Origin: Tetragenococcus sp041859945
GTDB taxonomy: Bacteria; Bacillota; Bacilli; Lactobacillales; Enterococcaceae
Reading direction: 5' to 3'
Length of the DNA: 61,384 bases
Assembly: GCA_041859945.1 (NCBI GenBank)
Contig: JBFLGC010000011.1
Location: forward strand, 1 to 61,384
The notes under the pieces were generated by a model. It saw only the letters and a list, made by a program, of their open reading frames with translations, searched no databases and was not told where the DNA came from. The translations under genes and the position numbers were made by a program. Shown in pieces: positions 1 through 8,598 of this stretch; position 1 is the first letter of the stretch; each line of letters starts with the position of its first letter.

Positions 1-78
1 AGAAAGTATCTTAAATTTGATCAGTGAGAGAAGGTTGAACATTGTAGTGTATTTTACACAAGATTATGGACTTGACTC
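1..78 (-). mobile_element. End of an IS256-like insertion sequence running off the left edge
   Basis: Read on the minus strand, positions 77 to 52 begin AGTCAAGTCC and end TTGTGTAAAA. Positions 61333-61358 at the other end of the window match at 24 of 26 bases in the opposite orientation. The layout (AAGTCC, a short AT-rich stretch, TTGTGTAAAA) resembles terminal repeats of IS256-family elements as I remember them; that family call is inference. The transposase would lie beyond position 1. It probably explains why the contig ends here. Confidence 0.55.
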
Positions 79-305
79 AAATTTGGTAAAGATTTTGACT
101 TTTTCTACAATCTTTAAAACTATTACTAAATTATTTAATCTATATATCTTAATCATTGAATAAAAAGTTACTATAATATTAAAAATCTAGTTCAAATTAG
201 ACAAGAGTGTTTCACTCAAATATGTTATACTTTATTTATCATAGTGCATCTATGCGGATTGAAATTATGTTGTGCTCTATAAGGTTTATACTATAGGTTT
301 AAAGC
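79..305. other. AT-rich stretch between the IS end and cas3; no gene
   Basis: No coding region is visible. It holds an extended -10 promoter-like sequence (TG at 223-224, TATACT at 226-231) reading rightward, a CRISPR-repeat-like sequence at about 241-266, and the left arm of a strong hairpin at 285-297. A cas3 gene would normally be followed here by cas5/cas8 genes, but none is present. Confidence 0.6.
241..266 (+). repeat. Degenerate single CRISPR-repeat-like sequence (type I-C style)
   Basis: The sequence has a small dyad, ATAG-TGCAT-CTAT, followed by GCGGATTGAAAT. Type I-C repeats end in a stem-loop followed by GTGGATTGAAAT or GTGGATTGAAAC, so the 3' tail matches that consensus over GGATTGAAAT. 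Only one copy exists and the 5' half is divergent. It sits about 10 bases after an extended -10 element (223-231). It could be the last trace of a deleted array, a stand-alone crRNA-like transcript, or chance. Confidence 0.3.
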
Positions 306-317
306 CTATAGTATAAA
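285..317. terminator. Perfect 13-bp hairpin over the cas3 stop codon
   Basis: TTTATACTATAGG at 285-297 is perfectly complementary to CCTATAGTATAAA at 305-317, with a 7-base loop. The cas3 TAG stop (306-308) lies inside the right arm. There is no T-run on either strand, so it is not a classical intrinsic terminator. It could end cas3 transcription or protect the mRNA 3' end. Confidence 0.4.
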
Positions 318-2774
318 TTCTTCTACTTCATCGACAATCCCCATATCGCAATCGTAAAATTCTTCTGGTAAAATTTGGATCTTCCCCTCTTGATAATCCA
401 TTAGTGCCTCTTTAATTTTACTATTACTATGAATATTGACAGTATAAGGTTGTAACTGTTTCATCAAGTCTTTGATTGTTGCTAAATGTCGCATATTATA
501 ATCATGCTCAAATTCTTCTATTTCACCAATCAACTTTTCGATCATTTCAAAGTTCTCGGCTTTTCCTTCCGCCTCTTTTTTATAATAAACGATGATTCCT
601 TTTGAATTATCTTGGATCAAATCCATTTTCAACCCGGCCGTTTTAAACGATTGCCGCAAAGCAACATGTTTTACGTTATTTTTTTCATTTAGGGATAACA
701 TATCATAAACACTTGGTTGATAGTCTCCAGTAGGATAATCAAAAATGTCTTTTTTCGTATTCACATAGTATCTTTCAAAAAACTCATCATTCAACGTTTC
801 TATTGGAATCGGAGACTTCATCTCGGCTATAATCTGCTCGGTCACCTCTTTTTTGGCTTTTATCGATTTTAACATCGTCAAATTTTCTTCCGATTTACTA
901 AGATTTACTAACTCAACATATCCTTTGTCTCGTTCTCCTTCCCGATTGCACCGGCCGTTTGCTTGCACGATCGAATCGATCCCCGCGTAAGACCGAATGA
1001 CACGATCAAAATCCAAATCAACGCCCGCCTCAATCAACTGAGTACTGACACAAATAATGGCTTTATCTCCTTTAAGATTCCTCTTTATATTAGAAATAAT
1101 ATCCAGTCTATGCTTTGGGCACATATTTGTAGATAAGTGATAGGACGGCCGTTTTTCTTGTTCTTTTATGAGTTGGTAGAGCTTTTTTACAGCTGTCTTT
1201 GTATTTAAAATGATTAAGATCGACTCATCTGGATATCCTGAAATAGTTGAAACAATATCTTCAATTGTTGCAATTGAATCATCTTCATTGAACTTTGATA
1301 TCTCCGTACGTTGAAATACGCGTCGCTCGTCTGCTGACATCAAAACAATATCTGCTTTTTCCCCTTTTGAGCCACCATATTGGATTTTATGCTCAATACC
1401 AGAAGAATCATATTTAGGCTGGGTCGCTGTACAAAGGACTACCGTTACATTCATTATTTTACTCAAAAAATTCAGAGTCAAATTAAAGAGCGTAGTTACT
1501 TCGATTGGTAATGACTGGACCTCGTCTAATACCAAAACACTATTTATCAAATTAGAAAAGCGCCGAATATTACTAGATTGAACTTTGAATAATGTTTGAA
1601 AAAACTGGACCATGGTACTTAAAACAATCGGACTGTCCCAAGTATCCAACAAATATGCTTGAAAAGCTTCTTGTTTAGTATCTCCATCGGTCGCTCGATC
1701 ATTATTTTCATCAATAACGATATTGGAGTGATGTTCTAGAACTCCCTCTTCTCCAGTAACTTTTTTTATTTCAGCGGCATTTTGTTCCAATACAGATAAA
1801 TAGGGTGTGATATAGATGAAATGCTTTTTCTCTTTTTCAATCATTTGATGAAAAGCATAACGCATGCTTAATTTTGTTTTTCCCGCACCCGTTGGCAGAT
1901 TCAAGCGATAAATACCAGCTGAATCAGTCATTCCTCTTGATCTCACTTTTTCAGCAATCGATGTACGAATTTTATTGATATCCGATGTCGGATTTTGGTA
2001 ATTTGCATAAACCTGTTCAATTGATTTTAAATAATTTTGAATCCGTCTATCATTTTCCGAACTAGAAACTGGTGTGACTTCGACAGCATAGGCATTGATC
2101 GTATCTAAAATATCGGCGTTTTTTAAAAACGATAAATAAAGTCGGACAAGCAACGCATCATAAAAAGCTTTTTCTGTTTTTTCAACACTACCGATTCGTT
2201 GCCAAACAGATAAATAATTATCAAAAGCTTGTATAATCAAATGATCGATCGTATAACCTTTTATTTCCATTAATTCTCGCTCGATCATTGAAGCAAACTC
2301 AATCACATCTGTTTCATAATGATAACTTTCGTCTAACCCATAGTTGATTCGACGTAATAGATTCCCATTTTCTGGATATTTGACTTTAGGATCGTTCACA
2401 GGAATATCATAAACACCATGGTGTGCAGAAATTACATAGGCTATCGTCTCAAGAAAGGGCTCACAAAAACCCTTCTTTTCTTGTTCTTTTATTTCTTCAA
2501 TCAAAACTTTTGAAATCTTTTCAATTAAATATTTGGCTCCCGCTGTTGAATGATCTACATGCCTATTCGGTTCATTCAACAGTTTGTTCTGAAAATTTCT
2601 ATCCGCCTTACCCAGATCGTGATACAGCCCACAAAGAAAAGCAACATCTTGTTGGCCAATCACACCGGCTTGATTTGCAGCACTTTTTGCCACATTAAAT
2701 AAGTGATCTCCTAACAATTGTTGGCTTCCTGTATCTCTATCATAGTGGGCGTAACACTTGTTTGTTTGATTCAT
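306..2774 (-). CDS. cas3: CRISPR-associated helicase/nuclease Cas3, without other cas genes in view
   Basis: The 822-residue protein has the full Cas3 layout. An N-terminal HD nuclease domain shows H24, YHDLGK (H52, D53) and DHSTAGA (H75), with a later SAHHG motif. The SF2 helicase part has LPTGAGKT near residue 295, LDEVQSLP (DExx box), CTATQP, and TQLIEAGVDLDFD followed by QANGRCNREG (motifs V and VI). Cas3 is the ATP-driven nuclease-helicase recruited by Cascade in type I CRISPR systems. DEVQ in place of DEAH and the length suit the type I-C/I-B group. The start is an ATG preceded by GGGAGGA. No frameshift or missing catalytic motif is visible, so the gene looks intact. Its expected partners are absent in the 305 bases downstream, where an IS end lies. 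It forms its own transcription unit next to a Shango-like operon. Confidence 0.93.
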   Translation of the reverse strand: MNQTNKCYAHYDRDTGSQQLLGDHLFNVAKSAANQAGVIGQQDVAFLCGLYHDLGKADRNFQNKLLNEPNRHVDHSTAGAKYLIEKISKVLIEEIKEQEKKGFCEPFLETIAYVISAHHGVYDIPVNDPKVKYPENGNLLRRINYGLDESYHYETDVIEFASMIERELMEIKGYTIDHLIIQAFDNYLSVWQRIGSVEKTEKAFYDALLVRLYLSFLKNADILDTINAYAVEVTPVSSSENDRRIQNYLKSIEQVYANYQNPTSDINKIRTSIAEKVRSRGMTDSAGIYRLNLPTGAGKTKLSMRYAFHQMIEKEKKHFIYITPYLSVLEQNAAEIKKVTGEEGVLEHHSNIVIDENNDRATDGDTKQEAFQAYLLDTWDSPIVLSTMVQFFQTLFKVQSSNIRRFSNLINSVLVLDEVQSLPIEVTTLFNLTLNFLSKIMNVTVVLCTATQPKYDSSGIEHKIQYGGSKGEKADIVLMSADERRVFQRTEISKFNEDDSIATIEDIVSTISGYPDESILIILNTKTAVKKLYQLIKEQEKRPSYHLSTNMCPKHRLDIISNIKRNLKGDKAIICVSTQLIEAGVDLDFDRVIRSYAGIDSIVQANGRCNREGERDKGYVELVNLSKSEENLTMLKSIKAKKEVTEQIIAEMKSPIPIETLNDEFFERYYVNTKKDIFDYPTGDYQPSVYDMLSLNEKNNVKHVALRQSFKTAGLKMDLIQDNSKGIIVYYKKEAEGKAENFEMIEKLIGEIEEFEHDYNMRHLATIKDLMKQLQPYTVNIHSNSKIKEALMDYQEGKIQILPEEFYDCDMGIVDEVEEFIL

Positions 2775-2827
2775 TTAAAAATCCTCCCTAATTTGTTTAA
2801 ATCAACAAAGAAAACGATATCATTATT

Positions 2828-2856
2828 ATTGTATAACTTTCATTGTTTTCTGGCAA
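2828..2856 (-). promoter_or_regulatory. Promoter of cas3
   Basis: On the minus strand TTGCCA (2856-2851) is followed after exactly 17 bases by TACAAT (2833-2828), about 50 bases upstream of the cas3 ATG. The same pair of hexamers with the same spacing serves cspA in this window. It indicates that cas3 is transcribed alone rather than as part of the upstream operon. Confidence 0.6.
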
Positions 2857-3029
2857 TGATATTTCTAATATTTCAATAAGTTCCCTTTAAAAATTGATTT
2901 TAATTTGTTTTATCTTTATTCTAGCAAACTTTGTTAATGATGCTTCTCATACTCGCATTCAAAAAAGTTCAAAATAAAGTAGAGTCCTAAAATTTATCCT
3001 CTATTCTTTTTTAATATTAAAACTACAAT

Positions 3030-3068
3030 AAAAAGGTAGTTGTAGAGTTCCCCCTTAACTACCTTTTT
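3030..3068 (-). terminator. Intrinsic terminator of the Shango-like operon
   Basis: AAAAAGGTAGTT (3030-3041) pairs with AACTACCTTTTT (3057-3068) around a 15-base loop, starting 22 bases after the helicase stop. On the minus strand the stem runs into a T-run. Symmetry means it could act in both directions. Confidence 0.75.
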
Positions 3069-3089
3069 CCATATCTATACAAAAAATCT

Positions 3090-5198
3090 TTAATTTTTTC
3101 CTTCCCCCACAATTTCCATTGCCCCAGCCAGGTCCAACTTATTCTCCACTACATATTGCACCTGCAACTCTTCTGGTAGCAAATCACGATACTTCATGTC
3201 CCCTAAAAAAGCCACACGTTTTTGGGGCGCATTTAATAAATAATCACTTAAATCAGCCTCAGTCCAAGCGTTCTTAGCCACGATCGACAAGACCTGGCGG
3301 ATGTCAAGACTGGTATTCATGCTGTACAAAAAGCAATGTTTATCGTTGAGATAAAAAGTGCCCTCTTCGGTAACGAGATCGCACAAAATTTGCAAGGTGC
3401 GATTGATCCGAGTTCCTGAAAAAGTGCGCCAACCGACCTTGCCATAATGGGTCACAAAATAAGGTTCGTCACTTGATACTTGTTCGGCGAGTAATTCCTC
3501 GGCAATTTTTGCTTCAGCTTGGGTTTTATCCGTTTCAAGCAACCACTCTTTCATTTTTTGGCGAATTTTATGGCTGACTTCACTAGCTAATGAGGAAAAG
3601 ACAGGTGGTTGGCCATCTAAAGCCGGTTCGACTTGAAGCTTCTGGCCTTTTTCTTTAATTGCAACGATTTTCCAACTTTGTCCGGCCAAAAATAAATTAG
3701 CTCCTACTTGGATCGCTGGTGTCAAAGGGATACGGCCGACTTGCTTGGTATCGGTCCAAACGCTATATTCAGTATCTGTCGAAAATTGAGTATAAAAATC
3801 AGGGCCATGGAGCCACTCTTTTTCGGTCCGCAAACCTACGATCAGTTCATCTTCCAACTTCTCAATATACCCTTCATCAAGTAGATGACTGACCAGCATC
3901 TGATATTCCGCATCAGAAAGTCCTGAAAATATCCGCAACTGATGATTCAATTGCTTGACTTCTGAAATTCTCATTCCGGAACGTTCTAATAATAAAGACA
4001 ATAACTGGTGGGCACAGACATCGTAAGGCTTGGCAACGGGTCGTGCTTCGTCTAACTCGTCCTTTTCCAAAAGCGCGATGATGGCACTGCCTTGTACATA
4101 ATCCCAAGGGTCCGTCGCCATAAAGTGCAACTGACTCGGTCCGCCGCGGCGGCCGCTACGGCCTAGGCGTTGACTCAAACTAATGACTGAATAGGGCGCA
4201 TTATATTGGACCACACTGTCAACAGCTCCGATATCGATCCCCAATTCCAAAGTCGAGGTACAACAAATTGTAAAAAGTTCATAGCGCGCCTGTTTAGCAA
4301 AAGTCTCGACCATTTTACGAAAGTCCTTGGTCAAAGAAGCGTGGTGAGCAAAATAACGCACAGATGATCCGTTTACTTTTCCCAATTGGGTCAGATAGAC
4401 CGACAAAGCTTCCACATCCGCCCGCGAATTGGGGAAAACGAGCATAGTTTCCATTTGTGAATAGGCATAAATTCGTTCGATTGCTTCAGAAGCTGGCTGG
4501 CTCCCTTTTTTAGGAAAGTATTCTTTACTGATTTCACGCCGATTAGACCCCCGATCGACCAAAATCTTCGTCGTGCGATCACTTGGAAAAAAGGCCTTGA
4601 CCTCTTGGCTAGAGTCCTTGCTCAAGGTCGCTGACATGCCGATATAACGTGGTTGGGTCGTCATATAGGCTGTCAATCTTTCCAAAAGGGAGCGCAATTG
4701 CAGACCTCGATTACTGGTCAAAAAAGCATGGATCTCATCGACTAAAACCCATTCTAAATTGGCAAAAAGCGTCTTGGCATAGCCAGGGTGATCGATCAAC
4801 ATCGCTTCCAGTGATTCTGGCGTGATCAAAACAATGCCTTCAGGCTGTTCTAATAAGTGCTTTTTTTGCGTTACCGAAGCCTCACCATGCCAGCGCGTGA
4901 CTTTGATGCCCATTTCTTGACATAAATCGATGACACGCTGAAATTGGTCATTGATCAGAGCGACCAAAGGCGAGATATATAAAATTTTCACACCTTCATG
5001 GAAATTTTCGACCGCACTGATAGCAGGGAAAAAAGCCGCCTCTGTTTTACCAGACGCGGTCGGAGCAGCTAAAATATAATTGTCCTCCGTGGTCAAAAGG
5101 TAGGAAATGGCAGCACTTTGGATCTTGGTCAGTTCTTGCCAACCTTGGGCATAAATATATTTACGGAGCGGTCGTTGTAATAATTCTAAAGAGTTCAT
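3090..5198 (-). CDS. sngC: Lhr-like DEAD/DEAH helicase, SngC-like (Shango defence system)
   Basis: This is a superfamily 2 helicase of about 702 residues. APTASGKT is at residues 45-52, followed by VLVDEIHAF (DEIH box), MSATLS, TSTLELGIDIG and QRLGRSGRRGG. The C-terminal part continues through winged-helix and beta-barrel-like sequence as in Lhr helicases. I chose the ATG at 5198: the upstream stop and this ATG overlap as TAATG, with GAGGT at the right distance. An upstream TTG at 5204 is possible but less likely. It is the last gene of a TerB/ATPase/helicase operon, the composition described for Shango (sngA, sngB, sngC). It presumably translocates on nucleic acid as the effector or sensor motor. 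Lhr-like helicases also occur in BREX (BrxHI), but PglX, PglZ and BrxC are absent here. Confidence 0.8.
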   Translation of the reverse strand: MNSLELLQRPLRKYIYAQGWQELTKIQSAAISYLLTTEDNYILAAPTASGKTEAAFFPAISAVENFHEGVKILYISPLVALINDQFQRVIDLCQEMGIKVTRWHGEASVTQKKHLLEQPEGIVLITPESLEAMLIDHPGYAKTLFANLEWVLVDEIHAFLTSNRGLQLRSLLERLTAYMTTQPRYIGMSATLSKDSSQEVKAFFPSDRTTKILVDRGSNRREISKEYFPKKGSQPASEAIERIYAYSQMETMLVFPNSRADVEALSVYLTQLGKVNGSSVRYFAHHASLTKDFRKMVETFAKQARYELFTICCTSTLELGIDIGAVDSVVQYNAPYSVISLSQRLGRSGRRGGPSQLHFMATDPWDYVQGSAIIALLEKDELDEARPVAKPYDVCAHQLLSLLLERSGMRISEVKQLNHQLRIFSGLSDAEYQMLVSHLLDEGYIEKLEDELIVGLRTEKEWLHGPDFYTQFSTDTEYSVWTDTKQVGRIPLTPAIQVGANLFLAGQSWKIVAIKEKGQKLQVEPALDGQPPVFSSLASEVSHKIRQKMKEWLLETDKTQAEAKIAEELLAEQVSSDEPYFVTHYGKVGWRTFSGTRINRTLQILCDLVTEEGTFYLNDKHCFLYSMNTSLDIRQVLSIVAKNAWTEADLSDYLLNAPQKRVAFLGDMKYRDLLPEELQVQYVVENKLDLAGAMEIVGEGKN

Positions 5199-6526
5199 TA
5201 CCAAACCTCGATTTCATCATCGGTATCCGCACTACTTTTTTCGACAGGATCGGTATTGCGGCCATTATTGGTCGTCAATAGTTGGTCGATATTGACAGTA
5301 GGATTTTGGCGGACTAGATTCAAGAGTTCCAAATAATCCTTGATCACATCGCGCGGTGTCAGAAATTCATGCGCTCCAGGACGGTTCAATTGTCCTTCCA
5401 TGTAAGTCTGGATCTGTGCCAAACTCAAGTGGATCTCGCAATGATAATTCGTGTTGTAGATCGTCGTCAAATGTTCCAACAAGGTAAATATTTCTTCATT
5501 ACTTAAGGGTTTCAGTGGCAAGGCAGTACGACTAGTATTGATAAGTTCTTGATCAAGTGACTTCTCACTCCCCAGCCGTGTTTGCAAAGCGCCATAGCTG
5601 GCCATGCCGCGCTGAGAGTCAAAAATCGTCTTACGGGTCACGCCAAAATTCAAAAACAAGTGCTTAGCGACTCCATTTTTACATTCATTGTAAAGATTCA
5701 GGATCTTCTCATAATTGGCATCACGCGTTTGCCGGCGCGGTAACTTATATAGATTGACCACTTCATCAAAATCGATCACAAAACCTGCATAGCCCAGACC
5801 GGCAAATAACTCGGCCAAATTTTTGATCATCAAGAACCAATTTTCATCGGTAACGATCTTGGTGATGCCCAGTTCTCGTTTGGCTTCTTGCTTGGTTGGA
5901 ATATCGCCACGGATCCAGCGCAAAGCTTGCATTTGTAGAGTCCTGTTTGTGGTAGTCAAGCCATCAAAATAAGCCATCAGCGCTTGGCCTAATTCATAAG
6001 ACAAACCGACCGATGAAAAACTTGTCGTCAAATCTAGCAAGTAATTTTCCATCCATTGCCGATTTTCTGGCTTAAAGACCGCGCTGATCTCACAATCATG
6101 AGACTGAGCCAAATTCTGGGCCGCCAGATTTAGACCCTCATCAAGGATCACCGTCAACGTATTGCCATTTTGCGAAGCTTGCGTACTCATATGGTCGATG
6201 ATTTCCGTATAAAGTGCCCGTGCTTTGCCATCTGTGGCATAAAAGCGGCGTTCTGGCGTCAAATCAACGGTCGCAACGACAAAGTTTTGTTGGACCGCTA
6301 TGGATTCGATCGTACGTAGCATAAAACTCTTCCCACTACCAAAATCACCGACCCAAAAGCGAATGTCACTTTGGCCTTCTGAAATTTTCTGTAAACTGTC
6401 AATAACTTCTGCCACTTCAGCTTTTCTTCCGACTAACAGATGACGGACGCCACGTTGCGGGACCACCCCTGCTTCCAAAGCCCGGATGATCGCATCTGCT
6501 TCTTTAGGATTTACTAGAATCTTCAC
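5198..6526 (-). CDS. sngB: P-loop ATPase of the DUF2791/BrxD-like family, SngB-like
   Basis: The 442-residue protein opens with the signature of DUF2791 ATPases: a helix ending EAGVVPQRGVRHL, then VGR, then GDFGSGKSF (Walker A, residues 60-68). VIDFDEVVNLY supplies a Walker B-like motif near the middle. Relatives are BrxD in some BREX systems and the ATPase of Shango. The start is GTG at 6526 with AAAGGAG seven bases upstream; it overlaps the end of the TerB gene by 23 bases. The 3' end overlaps the helicase ATG by one base. Such tight coupling suggests fixed stoichiometry and one complex. The C-terminal 40 residues are acidic and low in complexity. Confidence 0.8.
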   Translation of the reverse strand: MKILVNPKEADAIIRALEAGVVPQRGVRHLLVGRKAEVAEVIDSLQKISEGQSDIRFWVGDFGSGKSFMLRTIESIAVQQNFVVATVDLTPERRFYATDGKARALYTEIIDHMSTQASQNGNTLTVILDEGLNLAAQNLAQSHDCEISAVFKPENRQWMENYLLDLTTSFSSVGLSYELGQALMAYFDGLTTTNRTLQMQALRWIRGDIPTKQEAKRELGITKIVTDENWFLMIKNLAELFAGLGYAGFVIDFDEVVNLYKLPRRQTRDANYEKILNLYNECKNGVAKHLFLNFGVTRKTIFDSQRGMASYGALQTRLGSEKSLDQELINTSRTALPLKPLSNEEIFTLLEHLTTIYNTNYHCEIHLSLAQIQTYMEGQLNRPGAHEFLTPRDVIKDYLELLNLVRQNPTVNIDQLLTTNNGRNTDPVEKSSADTDDEIEVW

Positions 6527-8240
6527 TTAAAATCTCCTTTGCTATTTCCACATAATAAGGATCGATTTTGACTTTATCATTTTCAATGATGATCAATTGA
6601 TCGTTTACCAACTCGAAAAACGCTTTGTTGATGTCACTCAAATAAACAGTGACTAACTTTCCAACCGCCTGAGCTTTTTGTTGGAGCTCACTTATGGGCA
6701 GACTTTCTTTTTCAAGCAACTCGCGGACCAAAACGACTCCCGCTGAAGTTGGCTTTTTCACTGCGGTTACTTTTTCTTTAGGGGCAACCACTTCAGCCTC
6801 GGGTTCTATAAAAGCATCGAGCAAAGCAACTGTCTCATCCAAATCAATCCGCGAGCGGACGATTTTGGCTTGGTCCAAAGTGATCGTTTCATGATAATCA
6901 TCCTTTTTAAAAGCCATGATCGTCGCAGCTATTTCAAAAGTCAAAGGCTGCTTTTCTTCGGCAAGCGTCCAAAATCGGCGTACGTTTCGATCCGGTAAAA
7001 TCGCGCGAACTCGCTGATTTCGTAAAGTTTTTAGTTTATCAAAGCGTGTCAGTTCATAAGCTAAAAGTAAACTAAGATCCGCCTCTTTAGTCTTCTTGAA
7101 GGTTTGCGCGATAGATTTAGCATAATCACTATCTTTTTGATACTGCACTAAAACTCGCGTCCACTGCTCCACGTCATGCTTACGTAACAAGGCAAATGGT
7201 AGTAACTGTGGGGTGGGGATGCCGTAATAAAAAAGGCCATCTAACATGTTATCCATGCTTGTTTCGGTCAAATTTTTTTCGTAATTGGCCAGTATGCCAC
7301 GCAGGCTATAAGTCAAAGGTAAGGGATAAAATTCCTGAACTTCTTTTAGAAGGCCGTCGACGCGGATCGGTTTGGTTTCAGCTGCTTTAGGTAAGATCTC
7401 ACGAACTTTATTTTCCGCTAGACGCAGTAGAGCGGCCGCAAAATTCGTATCCTCTTGCCAAGCTACGAATTCTTGGGAATCATCGACAAAACGCAAGACT
7501 TTTTGGCGATTGAATGGCTTCCACAAGTCGACTTTGGGCAGGAGGTAAATGACTTCTTCCCAAATTTGCAAATAGATGCGAATGATTTCACTACGGACTT
7601 CTTCAATTTCCCAAAGCGCTACTTGACGTTCAGGCGTACGATTAAGGATCGTCAACTCTTGATCGGAAAAAGATTGCTTTTCGCGTAAGCTACCAGAGAC
7701 ATCCCAATGAACACTTTTAGTGCCGTTCTCATTTAGAAAGAAAGCATGCCGCGTCTTAACGTTTGGTGCACTGATCAACGCTTCATTATTTAAGGCAAGT
7801 TGATAAATATCTTTAACCGTGCTTACCTTAAAAAATTTTTGCAAGATCAGGTACCAATGACCCTCAAAAGTTGGCGGTTTTTCTTGTGAATAGTGCCGTG
7901 ATACATGCATACTCGCCACCTGATAAAGGGCAAAATAGATCTTGGTGGGACTAGACCATTCATCGATCGACCGCGTGATTTTTCCATCCAATGATTGACC
8001 TTTCGCTGCGAAAATCTGCTCCAATCGATCACACATTTGAATGAATAGATGCAAGGTTTCCCAGCGCACTTGAGGATTTTTTAGCATCGAGGTTTCAAAG
8101 CCTAATTTTTTGACCCATTTATTTTGCTCAAACTCTCGCGTATCAAAATCCAAGTCTTCAACATCTAGGATCTTCTCCGCTTGCTCATCGGTAATATCCA
8201 ACCAGCCGTCCGTTTCTTTCTCATGGGCATAAAAATCCAT
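6504..8240 (-). CDS. sngA: TerB-domain protein, SngA-like (Shango defence system)
   Basis: The 578-residue soluble protein has no membrane segment. I recognise the overall pattern of TerB-N/TerB-C proteins: a globular, Trp- and Tyr-rich N-terminal half, an acidic then Lys/Pro-rich linker around residues 480-510, and a short C-terminal winged-helix-like domain (ISELQQKA to KIDPYYVEIAKEIL). The family call rests mainly on the neighbours, because TerB itself has few fixed residues. TerB-N/TerB-C proteins are known to sit beside DUF2791 ATPases and SF2 helicases, and the three together make up Shango. It is the first gene of the operon, with GAAGGTG six bases before the ATG. TerB domains have been linked to metal sensing; a role here is inference. 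Confidence 0.68.
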   Translation of the reverse strand: MDFYAHEKETDGWLDITDEQAEKILDVEDLDFDTREFEQNKWVKKLGFETSMLKNPQVRWETLHLFIQMCDRLEQIFAAKGQSLDGKITRSIDEWSSPTKIYFALYQVASMHVSRHYSQEKPPTFEGHWYLILQKFFKVSTVKDIYQLALNNEALISAPNVKTRHAFFLNENGTKSVHWDVSGSLREKQSFSDQELTILNRTPERQVALWEIEEVRSEIIRIYLQIWEEVIYLLPKVDLWKPFNRQKVLRFVDDSQEFVAWQEDTNFAAALLRLAENKVREILPKAAETKPIRVDGLLKEVQEFYPLPLTYSLRGILANYEKNLTETSMDNMLDGLFYYGIPTPQLLPFALLRKHDVEQWTRVLVQYQKDSDYAKSIAQTFKKTKEADLSLLLAYELTRFDKLKTLRNQRVRAILPDRNVRRFWTLAEEKQPLTFEIAATIMAFKKDDYHETITLDQAKIVRSRIDLDETVALLDAFIEPEAEVVAPKEKVTAVKKPTSAGVVLVRELLEKESLPISELQQKAQAVGKLVTVYLSDINKAFFELVNDQLIIIENDKVKIDPYYVEIAKEILSEDSSKS

Positions 8241-8276
8241 CCTTACACCTTCTTCACTCGCCTATTCTTACCTCTT

Positions 8277-8287
8277 ATCATAGCACG
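8277..8287 (-). promoter_or_regulatory. Extended -10 promoter of the Shango-like operon
   Basis: On the minus strand TG, one base, then TATGAT (8282-8277) lies about 37 bases upstream of the sngA start. No good -35 is visible, as is common for extended -10 promoters. Confidence 0.4.
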
Positions 8288-8554
8288 AAACACTTATCGA
8301 TTTGTAGCGTTTCTACTAAAATATAGCAAAATTATTTGAAACTTAGGGGTTTTGATGCGGATCACTTAGCGACTTATTGTGGAACAAAATTCAAGAGTCA
8401 CGCTACAACCTTTCTCCTTATTTTCTTTTTAAATTATCCACTCATAGACTTACTTCTTTTGACGGCAAAGGCACTCCCTTTTCGATTTCTGGTTCCTTTA
8501 AGTAAAATTTAAGTACACAAAAATGAATGGCTACTGAATTCTGCTTTTGGTATC

Positions 8555-8591
8555 CAAAAAAATAAACCACCTAAAAAATTTTAGATGGTTT
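8555..8591 (-). terminator. Intrinsic terminator after hflX
   Basis: On the minus strand AAACCATCTAAAA pairs with TTTTAGGTGGTTT (8591-8564) and runs into ATTTTTTT. It begins eight bases after the hflX stop and separates the miaA-hflX unit from the defence operon. Confidence 0.8.
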
Positions 8592-8598
8592 GAGAATG

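Larger units (their letters stand above)
2775..3089. other. Intergenic region between cas3 and sngC
   Basis: This 315-base AT-rich gap contains the cas3 promoter and ribosome-binding site at its left and the terminator of the helicase operon at its right. I see no repeat array, small gene or RNA in it. Confidence 0.6.
8241..8598. other. Intergenic boundary between the defence island and core genes
   Basis: The 358-base region has the sngA promoter at its left and the hflX terminator at its right. The middle (about 8290-8550) is AT-rich and I see no gene, attachment-site duplication or RNA in it. Confidence 0.5.

Noticed and set aside
3090..8240. BREX system, because BrxD-like and BrxHI-like proteins are present
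   Set aside because: No pglX, pglZ, brxC or brxA lies in the window, and the TerB/ATPase/helicase trio fits Shango better.
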